From positions 1 through 28,055 of IMG/VR virus record IMGVR_UViG_3300025108_000291: a stretch of DNA of 28,055 bases, one strand, 5' to 3'. The first letter of the stretch is position 1; each line of letters begins with the position of its first letter. The notes beneath the pieces were generated by a model. It did no database searches and was not told the DNA's origin. It saw only the letters and a program-made list of their open reading frames with translations. Origin of the DNA: a virus. A program made the position numbers and the translations under genes. Below, one piece after another: positions 1-7,288 of this stretch.

Positions 1-97
1 TAGAATTCAAGGGCGTATTGACAGAAAAGGCAAATCTAGTGCCGAAAAGAGAGCTAGCAGGCAAGCGCAACGCAAAAAAATTAAAGAAAACAGATAG
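1..97 (+). CDS. C-terminal end of an upstream gene (partial)
   Basis: A frame open from the left edge ends at TAG 95-97 and gives the last 31 residues of a protein whose start lies outside the window. The visible tail is strongly basic and hydrophilic (many Lys, Arg and Gln, ending KKIKENR). Such tails are common on nucleic-acid-binding or virion proteins, but the piece is too short to name a family. It is on the same strand as every other gene here and 54 nt ahead of the next start, so it probably belongs to the same late transcript. It could also be a chance open stretch, but its codon composition and strand fit the block. Confidence 0.5.
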   Translation, partial: RIQGRIDRKGKSSAEKRASRQAQRKKIKENR

Positions 98-130
98 GAC
101 TGTATAAACCTAGCAAAACATAAACATAAA

Positions 131-151
131 CAATAACAAAACAAAAACAAA
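131..151 (+). promoter_or_regulatory. A-rich translation leader without Shine-Dalgarno
   Basis: The 21 nt before the ATG at 152 are almost only A and C, with repeats of the type ACAAAA and no G at all, so no Shine-Dalgarno pairing is possible. A-rich, unstructured leaders are the usual strong initiation context in Bacteroidota. A very similar leader precedes the ATG at 10940. I see no convincing Bacteroidota promoter (TTG, spacer, TAnnTTTG) in 98-151. Confidence 0.45.
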
Positions 152-460
152 ATGGCAAGATTTATTTCTATCAAAGTCGTTGGAGGCGCGGATGCTTTCG
201 AAGACGGACAACACTTAATTAACACAGATACAATTGTTTCTGTAACAACTGGAGATGCTGCTGGCGCAAATGAAGGAACTAAAACAACAATTCATACTGT
301 TGCCCCAACATTAGACACGGTTACTTTAACTCATTCATCAGAAACAACCCCTTCCGTAAGAGATGCAATTAATGCCGCTCTTACTGCTAATCCAGGTGGT
401 GTAAAATCAACTGTTGGATTACCTGCTGGAATTACTGTAACTGAATTTCTAGTTGTATAA
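152..460 (+). CDS. Small conserved probable virion protein (102 aa)
   Basis: A 102-aa protein rich in Thr, Val, Ala and Gly, with alternating beta-strand-like stretches and an NPGG turn near residue 81. There is no signal peptide, membrane segment or catalytic motif. Small beta-rich proteins of this kind, with a late VRDAIN-type helix, recur in marine phages near structural genes, so a decoration or other particle role is plausible but not shown. It has the A-rich leader typical of well-translated genes here, and its codons (GCT, ACT and GGA rich) resemble those of the capsid gene. Its stop overlaps the next start by 1 nt (TAATG), implying translational coupling. Function not recognised. Confidence 0.75.
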   Translation: MARFISIKVVGGADAFEDGQHLINTDTIVSVTTGDAAGANEGTKTTIHTVAPTLDTVTLTHSSETTPSVRDAINAALTANPGGVKSTVGLPAGITVTEFLVV

Positions 461-615
461 TGAGCAAATCTAAAGGACTTGGTGATTCAATTGAAAAAGT
501 TACTAAAGTTACTGGAATTAAAAGTGTAGTAGATAGAGTCGCAGAGGGTTTAAATATCCCCTGCGGCTGTTCTGCTCGCAAAGATAAATTAAATAAAATG
601 TTTCCTTATAAATAA
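460..615 (+). CDS. 51-aa conserved protein with a CGC motif
   Basis: A short gene starting in the TAATG overlap with the gene before it and ending in a second TAATG overlap with the gene after it. The product has an amphipathic first half (GLGDSIEKVTKVTGIKSVVD) and then the motif IPCGCSARKDKLNKMFPY. The two cysteines at residues 35 and 37 (CGC), followed by a basic stretch and an aromatic end, look like a conserved small domain. From memory, similar GLGD...CGC..RKD.LN..FPY proteins occur in other Bacteroidota and marine phages. Two coupled junctions and a conserved-looking sequence make this a real gene despite its length. Function unknown; metal or thiol chemistry at the CGC pair is only a guess. 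Confidence 0.8.
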   Translation: MSKSKGLGDSIEKVTKVTGIKSVVDRVAEGLNIPCGCSARKDKLNKMFPYK

Positions 616-923
616 TGGCTTTCAAACTTAATACACCTCCGTATAATTTAGACAATACACCTATATATAATGTAGATTTAGGTAATGATGTATTAGGCAA
701 AGCTAATAATAACGGAACTATATTAATAAATAAAAATTTAGATCCATCTAAAACTAAAAAAGTTGTTGATCATGAAATGATTCATATCGATCAATTTAAA
801 AGAGGCGATTTAGATTACGATGACAATAATGTTTACTGGAAAGGTAAAATATATTCTAGAAGTCAAATGCAGGAAGGTGCTAAAAATCTTCCTTGGGAAA
901 AAGAAGCTTACGACAAAGCTTAA
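615..923 (+). CDS. Small HExxH zinc metallopeptidase-like protein
   Basis: A 102-aa protein with the zinc-peptidase signature HEMIH at residues 53-57: two His ligands and the catalytic Glu54. A second conserved-looking block, LPWEKEAY at residues 92-99, offers Glu95 or Glu97 as the third zinc ligand of a gluzincin-like minimal peptidase. There is no signal peptide. The gene begins in a 1-nt overlap with the CGC gene and lies 3 nt before the holin gene. A role in cell-wall cleavage at lysis is therefore possible, but a virion or host-protein target is equally possible. It is very short for a peptidase, and its substrate cannot be read from sequence. The motif call is firm; the biological role is inferred. 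Confidence 0.8.
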   Translation: MAFKLNTPPYNLDNTPIYNVDLGNDVLGKANNNGTILINKNLDPSKTKKVVDHEMIHIDQFKRGDLDYDDNNVYWKGKIYSRSQMQEGAKNLPWEKEAYDKA

Positions 924-926
924 ATT

Positions 927-1307
927 ATGTTGAAATTATTATTAGGCCTACTAAAAGGTGGTGATGGCAGAAAGTCAGTAGCTGGTAACTTAGCGTGGGA
1001 AATAAGAGAAGCAATTAAAGGTAAAGAATTAGACCCTAATGAAATAATAGAATTGCAAACTAAAATAAATGAAATTGAGGCTGGACATAGAACAGTATTT
1101 GTCGCTGGCTGGCGTCCGTTTATAGGATGGGTTTGCGGGGTGGCATTAGCATATAACTTCGTAATAAGAGATTTATTTATTTGGATAACAAAAACAACCG
1201 ACGCTCCTCCGGCATTACAAATGGAGCATTTAATGACAGTCTTATTAGGTATGCTTGGTCTTGGCGGATTAAGAACCTTTGAGAAAATAAAAGATAAAGT
1301 AAAATAA
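927..1307 (+). CDS. Holin, 3TM (gene-transfer-agent holin-like) family
   Basis: A 126-aa protein. The first 55 residues are charged and helical, with an ALDP-like dipeptide context (ELDPNEIIELQTKINEIEA). They are followed by the block AGWRPFIGWVCGVALAYNF, typical of the phage and GTA Holin_3TMs family, a short loop, and a final hydrophobic segment (LMTVLLGMLGLGGL) ahead of a basic tail (EKIKDKVK). I count two clear membrane segments plus an amphipathic N-terminal helix. Members of this family are thought to form inner-membrane lesions at lysis. The small peptidase lies 3 nt upstream and the coiled-coil gene 19 nt downstream, consistent with a small lysis cluster, although no classical muramidase is visible in the window. 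Confidence 0.82.
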   Translation: MLKLLLGLLKGGDGRKSVAGNLAWEIREAIKGKELDPNEIIELQTKINEIEAGHRTVFVAGWRPFIGWVCGVALAYNFVIRDLFIWITKTTDAPPALQMEHLMTVLLGMLGLGGLRTFEKIKDKVK

Positions 1308-1326
1308 TTTAATTAAATTTAATCAA

Positions 1327-1578
1327 ATGAGTACAAAAGAAAAAAAAGTAACAGAGGAACAATTAGCTAAAATCAAAGAACAACAAGTAACAATGAACAA
1401 CAAATTGAGGGACATTGGACTTGTTGAAAATCAAAAACACGTTTTATTACATGAATACGCTGGACTTGAGCAAGATATGGAAGCTTATAAAAAAGACCTT
1501 GAAAAAGAGTATGGAGCGATTAGTATTGATTTGGAAACAGGTGTTTACAAAGAAATAGAAAAGCAGGAAGAAAAATAA
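1327..1578 (+). CDS. 83-aa coiled-coil protein
   Basis: A highly charged helical protein (Glu, Lys and Gln rich) over nearly its full length, probably coiled-coil from residue 8 to about 62. It ends in a short strand-like unit, EYGAISIDLETGVY, before a Glu/Lys tail. I recall small marine-phage proteins with the same plan (coiled coil and then a YG.I.I..G.Y ending), but none with a known role. There is no signal peptide or lipobox, so a spanin role is not supported despite the position after the holin. The leader is AT-only (TTTAATTAAATTTAATCAA). Unknown function. Confidence 0.75.
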   Translation: MSTKEKKVTEEQLAKIKEQQVTMNNKLRDIGLVENQKHVLLHEYAGLEQDMEAYKKDLEKEYGAISIDLETGVYKEIEKQEEK

Positions 1579-1579
1579 G

Positions 1580-1810
1580 ATGAGCAGCATTATAAGGAAG
1601 ATCAGCATCGGTTCTGATTATAAAAATGATGCTATGCATTATTCTGTAGGCCAGGAGGTATATGGAGGACACAAAATAGCTTATATCATATTTGAAGATA
1701 CTGATAGTTCTTATAATATTTTTATTAAAAAAAACAATGAAGTATTACCGTGGAAAAAGTTTAATTCTAACATGGCTATTTCTGTTGAATATAATTTAGA
1801 ATATGAATAG
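1580..1810 (+). CDS. 76-aa conserved hypothetical protein
   Basis: A small, probably beta-rich cytoplasmic protein. Its N-terminus RKISIGSDYKNDAMHYSVGQ is followed by a VYGGHKI turn and then strands (AYIIFED, YNIFIKK). I recall similar RKI.VG..Y..AMHY.VG proteins as unannotated genes in marine phages. It starts 1 nt after the previous stop and its end overlaps the next gene by 8 nt, so it is part of a coupled cluster. No catalytic or binding motif can be named. Confidence 0.7.
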   Translation: MSSIIRKISIGSDYKNDAMHYSVGQEVYGGHKIAYIIFEDTDSSYNIFIKKNNEVLPWKKFNSNMAISVEYNLEYE

Positions 1811-2408
1811 TATCTACGATTTTATCGTTGAGCCTATCGGAGAAAGATACAATAATACAACTAAAGTAAATAATAAGGATTTAATATTAAATTGTAATAT
1901 AGAATCATTTAAGTTTATAAATAAACTTGCTAAAGTTATATCTACGCCAAAAGCTTATAATACCGTTATAAAAGAAGGTGATGAAATCGTAATTCATCAT
2001 AATGTTTTTAGAAGATATTATGATATAAAAGGTAAAGAAAAAAATAGCAGTAAATATTTTAAAGACAATCTTTACTTTTGTCAGCCCGATCAGGTGTATC
2101 TTTACAAAAAAAGCGATAAGTGGCATTCGTTTATGGATAGATGCTTTGTTAAGCCTCTTTTAAATAATGATCCTACAAGCTTAGAAAAAGAACAAAAGTA
2201 TATTGGTATACTAAAGTATGGCAATAGCTCTTTAAATGCACTTGAAATAGCACCTGGCGACCTTGTAGGGTTTACTCCTAATAGCGAATGGGAGTTTATA
2301 ATTGACAACGAGCGATTGTATTGTATGAAATCTAATGATATTGTTATTAAATATGAATGTAAAGAAGACCAAACTGAATATAATCCAAGCTGGGCAAAAA
2401 GCAGTTGA
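1803..2408 (+). CDS. Tandem GroES (Cpn10)-like co-chaperonin candidate
   Basis: A 201-aa protein that reads as two GroES-like barrels in a row. Domain 1 (about 1-101) follows the GroES order: an N-terminal strand (DFIVEPIGE), a loop with an LIL tripeptide (27-29) where GroES has its GroEL-binding IVL, then KLAKVIS, IKEGDEIVIHH and NLYFCQPDQVYLY. Domain 2 (about 111-185) repeats it: DRCFVKPL, IGILKYGN, LEIAPGDLVGFTPN and ERLYCMKSNDIVIKYE, matching the GEVLAVGNG, VKVGDIVIF and EEVLIMSESDILAIVE parts of GroES. Domain 2 has no obvious hydrophobic mobile loop. In T4, gp31 replaces GroES to fold the capsid protein, so a similar role is inferred. The gene sits directly ahead of the terminase genes. 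The fold match was made by eye, so function is moderately supported. Confidence 0.65.
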   Translation: MNSIYDFIVEPIGERYNNTTKVNNKDLILNCNIESFKFINKLAKVISTPKAYNTVIKEGDEIVIHHNVFRRYYDIKGKEKNSSKYFKDNLYFCQPDQVYLYKKSDKWHSFMDRCFVKPLLNNDPTSLEKEQKYIGILKYGNSSLNALEIAPGDLVGFTPNSEWEFIIDNERLYCMKSNDIVIKYECKEDQTEYNPSWAKSS

Positions 2409-2619
2409 GGAGTTAATTAAAGTAGCTAAGGAAGCTATTGTAGATTCAGAAGATGACATATCAGCAGATAGATTAAAAAATGCAGCAGCTACCAAAAAGC
2501 TAGCAATATTTGATGCATTTGAAATATTAACAAGAATTGAAACCGAAGAAAAATTGTTAGAAGATAAATCTGCTAATCAAAAAACATTCGGAGGCTTTGC
2601 TGAAAAAAGATCTAAATGA
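2353..2619 (+). CDS. terS: Candidate small terminase subunit
   Basis: An 88-aa, all-helical, charged protein with the core EDDISADRLKNAAATKKLAI and the end FGGFAEKRSK. It ends in a 4-nt ATGA overlap with the large terminase gene, the classic position for a small terminase (DNA recognition and motor regulation). No helix-turn-helix can be assigned with confidence. The start is ambiguous. ATG 2335 would add six hydrophobic residues (MILLLN), while ATG 2353 is preceded by ATTAAAT and gives a more normal N-terminus, so I chose 2353. Either start overlaps the end of the GroES-like gene (56 or 74 nt). The small-terminase identity rests on position and size; it could instead be another small helical protein. 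Confidence 0.6.
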   Translation: MNVKKTKLNIIQAGQKAVEELIKVAKEAIVDSEDDISADRLKNAAATKKLAIFDAFEILTRIETEEKLLEDKSANQKTFGGFAEKRSK

Positions 2620-4838
2620 TATATAAGCAAACACTATATTCAATAATACCGGATTATGTAAAGCCCAATATATTAAAGAAAAAAAATAAACAAAAAAGCT
2701 GGGAATACGGATATAACAAAGAGCATGATTTAGTTGTAATAAGTAAATCAGGCGAGCTTGGCGAAGTGTACGATATTCAAGGTTTAAAAATAGGTTTACC
2801 ATTAATCAATAGATGCTTTAAAAGATCTAATAATAAACAAGAGCAATATTGGCAAAAATTTAATTATCCCAAAGAATTACAAAAAATTAAAAGTGTATTT
2901 GATTGGAATAATTATCCTGACAATTTTAAAGAACAATGGTACGACTATATAGATAATGAATTTAAATATAGAGAAGAAGGTTTTGCGTTCTACAATAATG
3001 GTACTGAAACTTATATTACTGGGTCTCATTACATGTACCTGCAGTGGACTAAGATTGACGTTGGGGCCGCCGACTTTAGGGAATCAAATAGATTATTCTA
3101 TATTTTCTGGGAAGCGTGTAAAGCAGATACCAGATGTTATGGAATATGTTACCTCAAAAACAGACGGTCTGGGTTTAGCTTCATGGCATCGAACGAAACT
3201 GTTAACCAGGCAACAATGTCAAGCGACGCGAGATTTGGAATTTTATCAAAAACTGGGGCTGATGCCAAAAAAATGTTTACCGATAAAGTCGTTCCAATAT
3301 CAATCAATTATCCCTTCTTCTTCAAGCCCGTCCAAGATGGTATGGATCGTCCGAAAACAGAGCTTGCTTACCGAGTGCCCGCCTCCAAACTAACTCGGCG
3401 CAAGATAGAAGTAGGCGAACAATTAGCTGAAATTGATGGGCTTGATACTACAATCGACTGGAAAAATACAGGCGATAATTCATATGATGGAGAAAAGCTA
3501 AAGCTTTTAGTTCATGATGAATCTGGTAAATGGGAAAGACCAGATAATATAATTAACAATTGGAGAGTAACCAAAACAACATTAAGACTAGGTAGCAGGG
3601 TAGTCGGAAAATGTATGATGGGTTCTACATCAAATGCTTTAGATAAAGGAGGTAATAATTTTAAAAAATTATATGAAGGATCAGATGTTACTAAAAGAAA
3701 CCGCAACGGACAGACTAGCTCAGGATTATATTCTTTGTTCATACCTATGGAATGGAATTACGAGGGATTCATTGATATGCATGGAATACCTGTATTCGAT
3801 ACACCGGAAAAGCTAGTCAAAAGTATTGATGGCACAGACATAGATACTGGAGTTATTGATTATTGGATGAATGAAGTTGATGGATTAAAAAAAGATCAAG
3901 ACGCATTAAATGAATTCTATCGTCAATTTCCTAGAACAACACAGCACGCGTTTCGAGATGAAACAAAACAATCTTTATTTAATCTAACTAAAATATACGA
4001 GCAGATAGATTATGTTGAAGAAATGAAGTATACAGGTCTTATAACGCAAGGAAATTTTCAATGGCAAGGTGGCGTTAAAGATTCAGTAGTTGAGTTCGCG
4101 CCTAATAACAACGGACGGTTTTTTATTTCATGGATCCCGCCACATAATATGCAAAATAGGTCTATTGCAAAAGGTAATTTAAGATACCCGGCTAATGAAC
4201 ATTGCGGGGCATTTGGATGTGATAGTTATGATATATCCGGCACAGTTGATGGTAGAGGGTCTAAAGGCTCATTACATGGACTAACAAAATTTACCATGGA
4301 AGATATACCCCCTAACCATTTCTTTTTAGAATATATATCACGACCTGATAATGCTGAAATATTTTTTGAAGATGTACTTATGGCTTTAGTATTTTATGGA
4401 ATGCCAATACTTGCAGAAAATAATAAGCCGAGGTTATTATATTATTTAAAAAGAAGAGGCTATAGAGGATATTCTATGAATAGACCTGATAAAGTTTATA
4501 ATAAATTATCAATAACAGAAAGAGAAATAGGAGGAGTGCCTAACTCAAGTGAAGATATGAAGCAGGCTCATGCAGCTGCTATAGAATCTTATATTGATTC
4601 TCATGTAGGGTTTAACGGAGAAACTCACGGAGACTTATATTTTACAAGAACATTAAACGATTGGTCAAAATTTAATCTTAATAACAGAACAAAACACGAT
4701 GCTTCTATAAGTTCTGGGCTCGCTATAATGGCTTGTAATAAAAATAAATATGCTCCAGTAGCTAAAAAAGTTTTTAAACCAATGAACTTAGGAATAAAAA
4801 GATATAATAACGATGGTTCTACATCAAAAATAATTTAG
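2616..4838 (+). CDS. terL: Terminase large subunit
   Basis: A 740-aa DNA-packaging motor with an N-terminal ATPase and a C-terminal nuclease. In the ATPase, KNRRSGFS (181-188) sits where a deviant Walker A loop is expected, LLVHDESGKW (297-306) is the Walker B with the catalytic Asp-Glu pair 301-302, and GSTSN (336-340) fits the coupling motif. In the RNase H-like nuclease, GCDSYD (534-539) supplies the first acidic residues, AEIFFED (580-586) the second and KHDAS (693-697) the third. The length is within the large end of the family and resembles Bacteroidota phage terminases. It starts inside the stop of the small-terminase candidate and ends at TAG 4836-4838, 4 nt before the portal. Its ATPase-coding part (about 3000-3420) is much richer in GC than the rest. 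Confidence 0.93.
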   Translation: MIYKQTLYSIIPDYVKPNILKKKNKQKSWEYGYNKEHDLVVISKSGELGEVYDIQGLKIGLPLINRCFKRSNNKQEQYWQKFNYPKELQKIKSVFDWNNYPDNFKEQWYDYIDNEFKYREEGFAFYNNGTETYITGSHYMYLQWTKIDVGAADFRESNRLFYIFWEACKADTRCYGICYLKNRRSGFSFMASNETVNQATMSSDARFGILSKTGADAKKMFTDKVVPISINYPFFFKPVQDGMDRPKTELAYRVPASKLTRRKIEVGEQLAEIDGLDTTIDWKNTGDNSYDGEKLKLLVHDESGKWERPDNIINNWRVTKTTLRLGSRVVGKCMMGSTSNALDKGGNNFKKLYEGSDVTKRNRNGQTSSGLYSLFIPMEWNYEGFIDMHGIPVFDTPEKLVKSIDGTDIDTGVIDYWMNEVDGLKKDQDALNEFYRQFPRTTQHAFRDETKQSLFNLTKIYEQIDYVEEMKYTGLITQGNFQWQGGVKDSVVEFAPNNNGRFFISWIPPHNMQNRSIAKGNLRYPANEHCGAFGCDSYDISGTVDGRGSKGSLHGLTKFTMEDIPPNHFFLEYISRPDNAEIFFEDVLMALVFYGMPILAENNKPRLLYYLKRRGYRGYSMNRPDKVYNKLSITEREIGGVPNSSEDMKQAHAAAIESYIDSHVGFNGETHGDLYFTRTLNDWSKFNLNNRTKHDASISSGLAIMACNKNKYAPVAKKVFKPMNLGIKRYNNDGSTSKII

Positions 4839-4842
4839 ATAA

Positions 4843-7257
4843 ATGATTAATACTAATTATAACAGTTCATTCCCAGATCAGGTAGTACCTGATTCAGTAA
4901 AGAATAGTTATGACTATGGGCTACAAGTTGCTCAAGCTATAGAAAATGAGTGGTTTCGGCAAGATATTGGGGGCGAAAGGTATTTACAGAACTTTCAGAA
5001 TTATCATAGATTAAGACTATATGCTAGAGGCGAGCAGCCAATACAAAAATATAAAGATGAATTATCTATTAATGGTGATTTATCTTATTTAAATTTAGAT
5101 TGGAAAATTGTACCAGTAATACCTAAGTTTGTAGACATTGTAGTTAATGGCATGACTGATAAAGGTTATGAAATAAAATCATTTGCTACTGACCCATTTG
5201 CTCTTAAAGAAAGAACTCAATTTGCTTTTAATGCAATACGCGATATAATTAATAAAGAACAAATAGAGCAGTTAAATGAATTGACTGGAGGTAATTTTTA
5301 TGCATCAGCCGATCCGGGTAGTTTGCCTTCCTCACAAGAAGAGCTTGATTTATATTTACAATTAAACTATAAGCAAAGTGTTGAAATTGCTGAAGAAGAA
5401 ATAATTAAAAATGTTTTTTCTTATAATAAATATGACGATATACAAAGACGTATAGCTTATGATTTAGCTGTGTTAGGCATTGGGGTATCTAAAACTAGCT
5501 TTAATTTTTCAGAAGGTATTACGGTTGATTATGTAGATCCAGCGTCGGTAGTATATTCTTATACAGAAGACCCTAACTTTGAAGATATATATTATGTAGG
5601 TGAAGTAAAAAACTTAAGTCTTTCAGAAGTAAAAAGATTATATCCTCAGCTTACAGATGATGATCTTAAGGAAATACAAAAATATAAAGGGCCTACCAAC
5701 TACAGTAATTATGTAAGAAATTATGGTGGTCAAAATGATGATAATTTAGTTTCTATATTATTTTTTGAATATAAAACATATACAAACCAAGTATTTAAAT
5801 TAAAAAATACTGATCAAGGATTAGAAAAAATATTAGAAAAAGACGACACTTTTAATCCGCCAGAAAATGATAACTTTAGCAGAGTATCTAGAAGTATAGA
5901 GGTATTATACACAGGGGCAAAAGTTATGGGTATGAGCAAAATTATAGATTGGAAGATGGCAGAAAATATGACTCGCCCTAGTTCTGATGTTACAAAAGTA
6001 AATATGAATTACTCTATATGTGCGCCTAGAATGTATAAGGGCCGCATAGATTCTATTGTTAGTCGTATTACAAGCTTTGCTGACATGATACAGCTAACTC
6101 ATTTAAAATTACAACAAGTATTATCAAGAGTAGTGCCAGATGGGGTTTATTTAGATATGGATGGTCTTGCTGAAGTTGATTTAGGTAATGGCACAAACTA
6201 TAACCCAGCAGAAGCATTAAACATGTATTTCCAGACAGGTAGCATTGTTGGACGCTCTTTGACTCAAGACGGAGATCTTAATAGAGGTAAAGTTCCAATT
6301 CAAGAGCTACAATCATCTAGCGGAATGTCTAAAGTTCAAGCTTTAATATCTACTTATCAATATTATTTACAAATGATAAGAGATGTTACAGGGCTGAATG
6401 AGGCTGTTGATGGAAGTATGCCTGACAAGAATGCATTAGTTGGTTTACAAAAAATGGCAGCCGCTAATTCTAATGTAGCTACTAGACATATACTAAAAGC
6501 TTTAATGTATATAACTATTAAAATAGCAGAAAACATAAGTCTGAGGGCTAATGATGCTTTACAATTCCCATTAACAAGAGAAGCTTTATTAAATAGCATC
6601 AACACATTTAATGTAAATACATTGCAAGAAATGGAAAAAGTAGCAATGCACGATTTTGGTATATTTTTAGAATTAGAACCAGATGAAGAAGAAAAAGCTA
6701 AGCTTGAACAAAATATACAAGTTGCATTGCAAGGGGGAGGCATTGATTTAGATGATGCTATTGATATTAGAGAAGTTTCAAACATAAAACTTGCCAATCA
6801 ATTATTAAAATTAAAACGAAAAGAAAAACAAGCAGATGCGCAAGCGGCCCAGCAGGCTAATATTCAAGCTCAAGCTCAGGCTAATGCACAGGCTTCCGAA
6901 GCGGCGGCAATGGCTGAAGTACAAAAACAACAAGCTTTAGCTGAAACAAAAGTACAAATTGAAAAAGCTAAATCAGATTTTGAAATTGCTAGAATGGAGC
7001 AAGAAGCATTAATTAAAAAACAATTAATGGCAGAAGAGTTTAATTATAATATACAATTAGCTCAAGCGCAAGCATCTGCAACAACAGAAAAAGAACAAGA
7101 AATAGAAGATAGAAAAGATAAACGCGTAAGAATACAAGGTACACAGCAATCTGAACTTATCGATCAAAGAAAAAATGATTTATTACCTAAAGATTTTGAA
7201 TCAGCAGGTAATGATAATTTAAGTGGCTTTGGCTTAGAACAATTTGAGCCAAGGTAA
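4843..7257 (+). CDS. Portal protein
   Basis: An 804-aa protein directly after the terminase, the normal place for the portal dodecamer that forms the DNA channel and docks the motor. The N-terminal third has the portal-like pattern of a helical lead (YDYGLQVAQAIENEW) and a stretch that looks like the wing and clip start (LDWKIVPVIPKFVDIVVNGM, 85-104). The middle holds DPASVVYSY and a long helix-rich stem/crown part around residues 390-560. From about 664 to 760 it becomes an Ala/Gln-rich coiled coil (QAQAQANAQASEAAAMAEVQ), as in other large portals of Bacteroidota phages. I recognise the family by this plan and its position, not by a single catalytic motif. The start ATG follows TAGATAA with no Shine-Dalgarno. 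Confidence 0.88.
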   Translation: MINTNYNSSFPDQVVPDSVKNSYDYGLQVAQAIENEWFRQDIGGERYLQNFQNYHRLRLYARGEQPIQKYKDELSINGDLSYLNLDWKIVPVIPKFVDIVVNGMTDKGYEIKSFATDPFALKERTQFAFNAIRDIINKEQIEQLNELTGGNFYASADPGSLPSSQEELDLYLQLNYKQSVEIAEEEIIKNVFSYNKYDDIQRRIAYDLAVLGIGVSKTSFNFSEGITVDYVDPASVVYSYTEDPNFEDIYYVGEVKNLSLSEVKRLYPQLTDDDLKEIQKYKGPTNYSNYVRNYGGQNDDNLVSILFFEYKTYTNQVFKLKNTDQGLEKILEKDDTFNPPENDNFSRVSRSIEVLYTGAKVMGMSKIIDWKMAENMTRPSSDVTKVNMNYSICAPRMYKGRIDSIVSRITSFADMIQLTHLKLQQVLSRVVPDGVYLDMDGLAEVDLGNGTNYNPAEALNMYFQTGSIVGRSLTQDGDLNRGKVPIQELQSSSGMSKVQALISTYQYYLQMIRDVTGLNEAVDGSMPDKNALVGLQKMAAANSNVATRHILKALMYITIKIAENISLRANDALQFPLTREALLNSINTFNVNTLQEMEKVAMHDFGIFLELEPDEEEKAKLEQNIQVALQGGGIDLDDAIDIREVSNIKLANQLLKLKRKEKQADAQAAQQANIQAQAQANAQASEAAAMAEVQKQQALAETKVQIEKAKSDFEIARMEQEALIKKQLMAEEFNYNIQLAQAQASATTEKEQEIEDRKDKRVRIQGTQQSELIDQRKNDLLPKDFESAGNDNLSGFGLEQFEPR

Positions 7258-7288
7258 ATTTTATTAATTAATTTTATATTATCATATT

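Noticed and set aside
98-151. Promoter ahead of the gene at 152
   Set aside because: No TTG/TAnnTTTG pair of the Bacteroidota type can be placed; only an A-rich leader is evident.
1327-1578. Spanin after the holin
   Set aside because: The 83-aa protein has no signal anchor, signal peptide or lipobox; it is a soluble coiled coil.
2956-3393. 145-codon open frame on the plus strand inside the terminase gene
   Set aside because: It lies in another frame over the GC-rich ATPase part, has no conserved-looking sequence, and would overlap an essential domain. It is a by-product of the local base composition.
6363-6797. 144-codon open frame on the minus strand inside the portal gene
   Set aside because: Antisense shadow of a helical, Ala/Glu-rich region; the product is Ser/Cys/Ile-rich without pattern.
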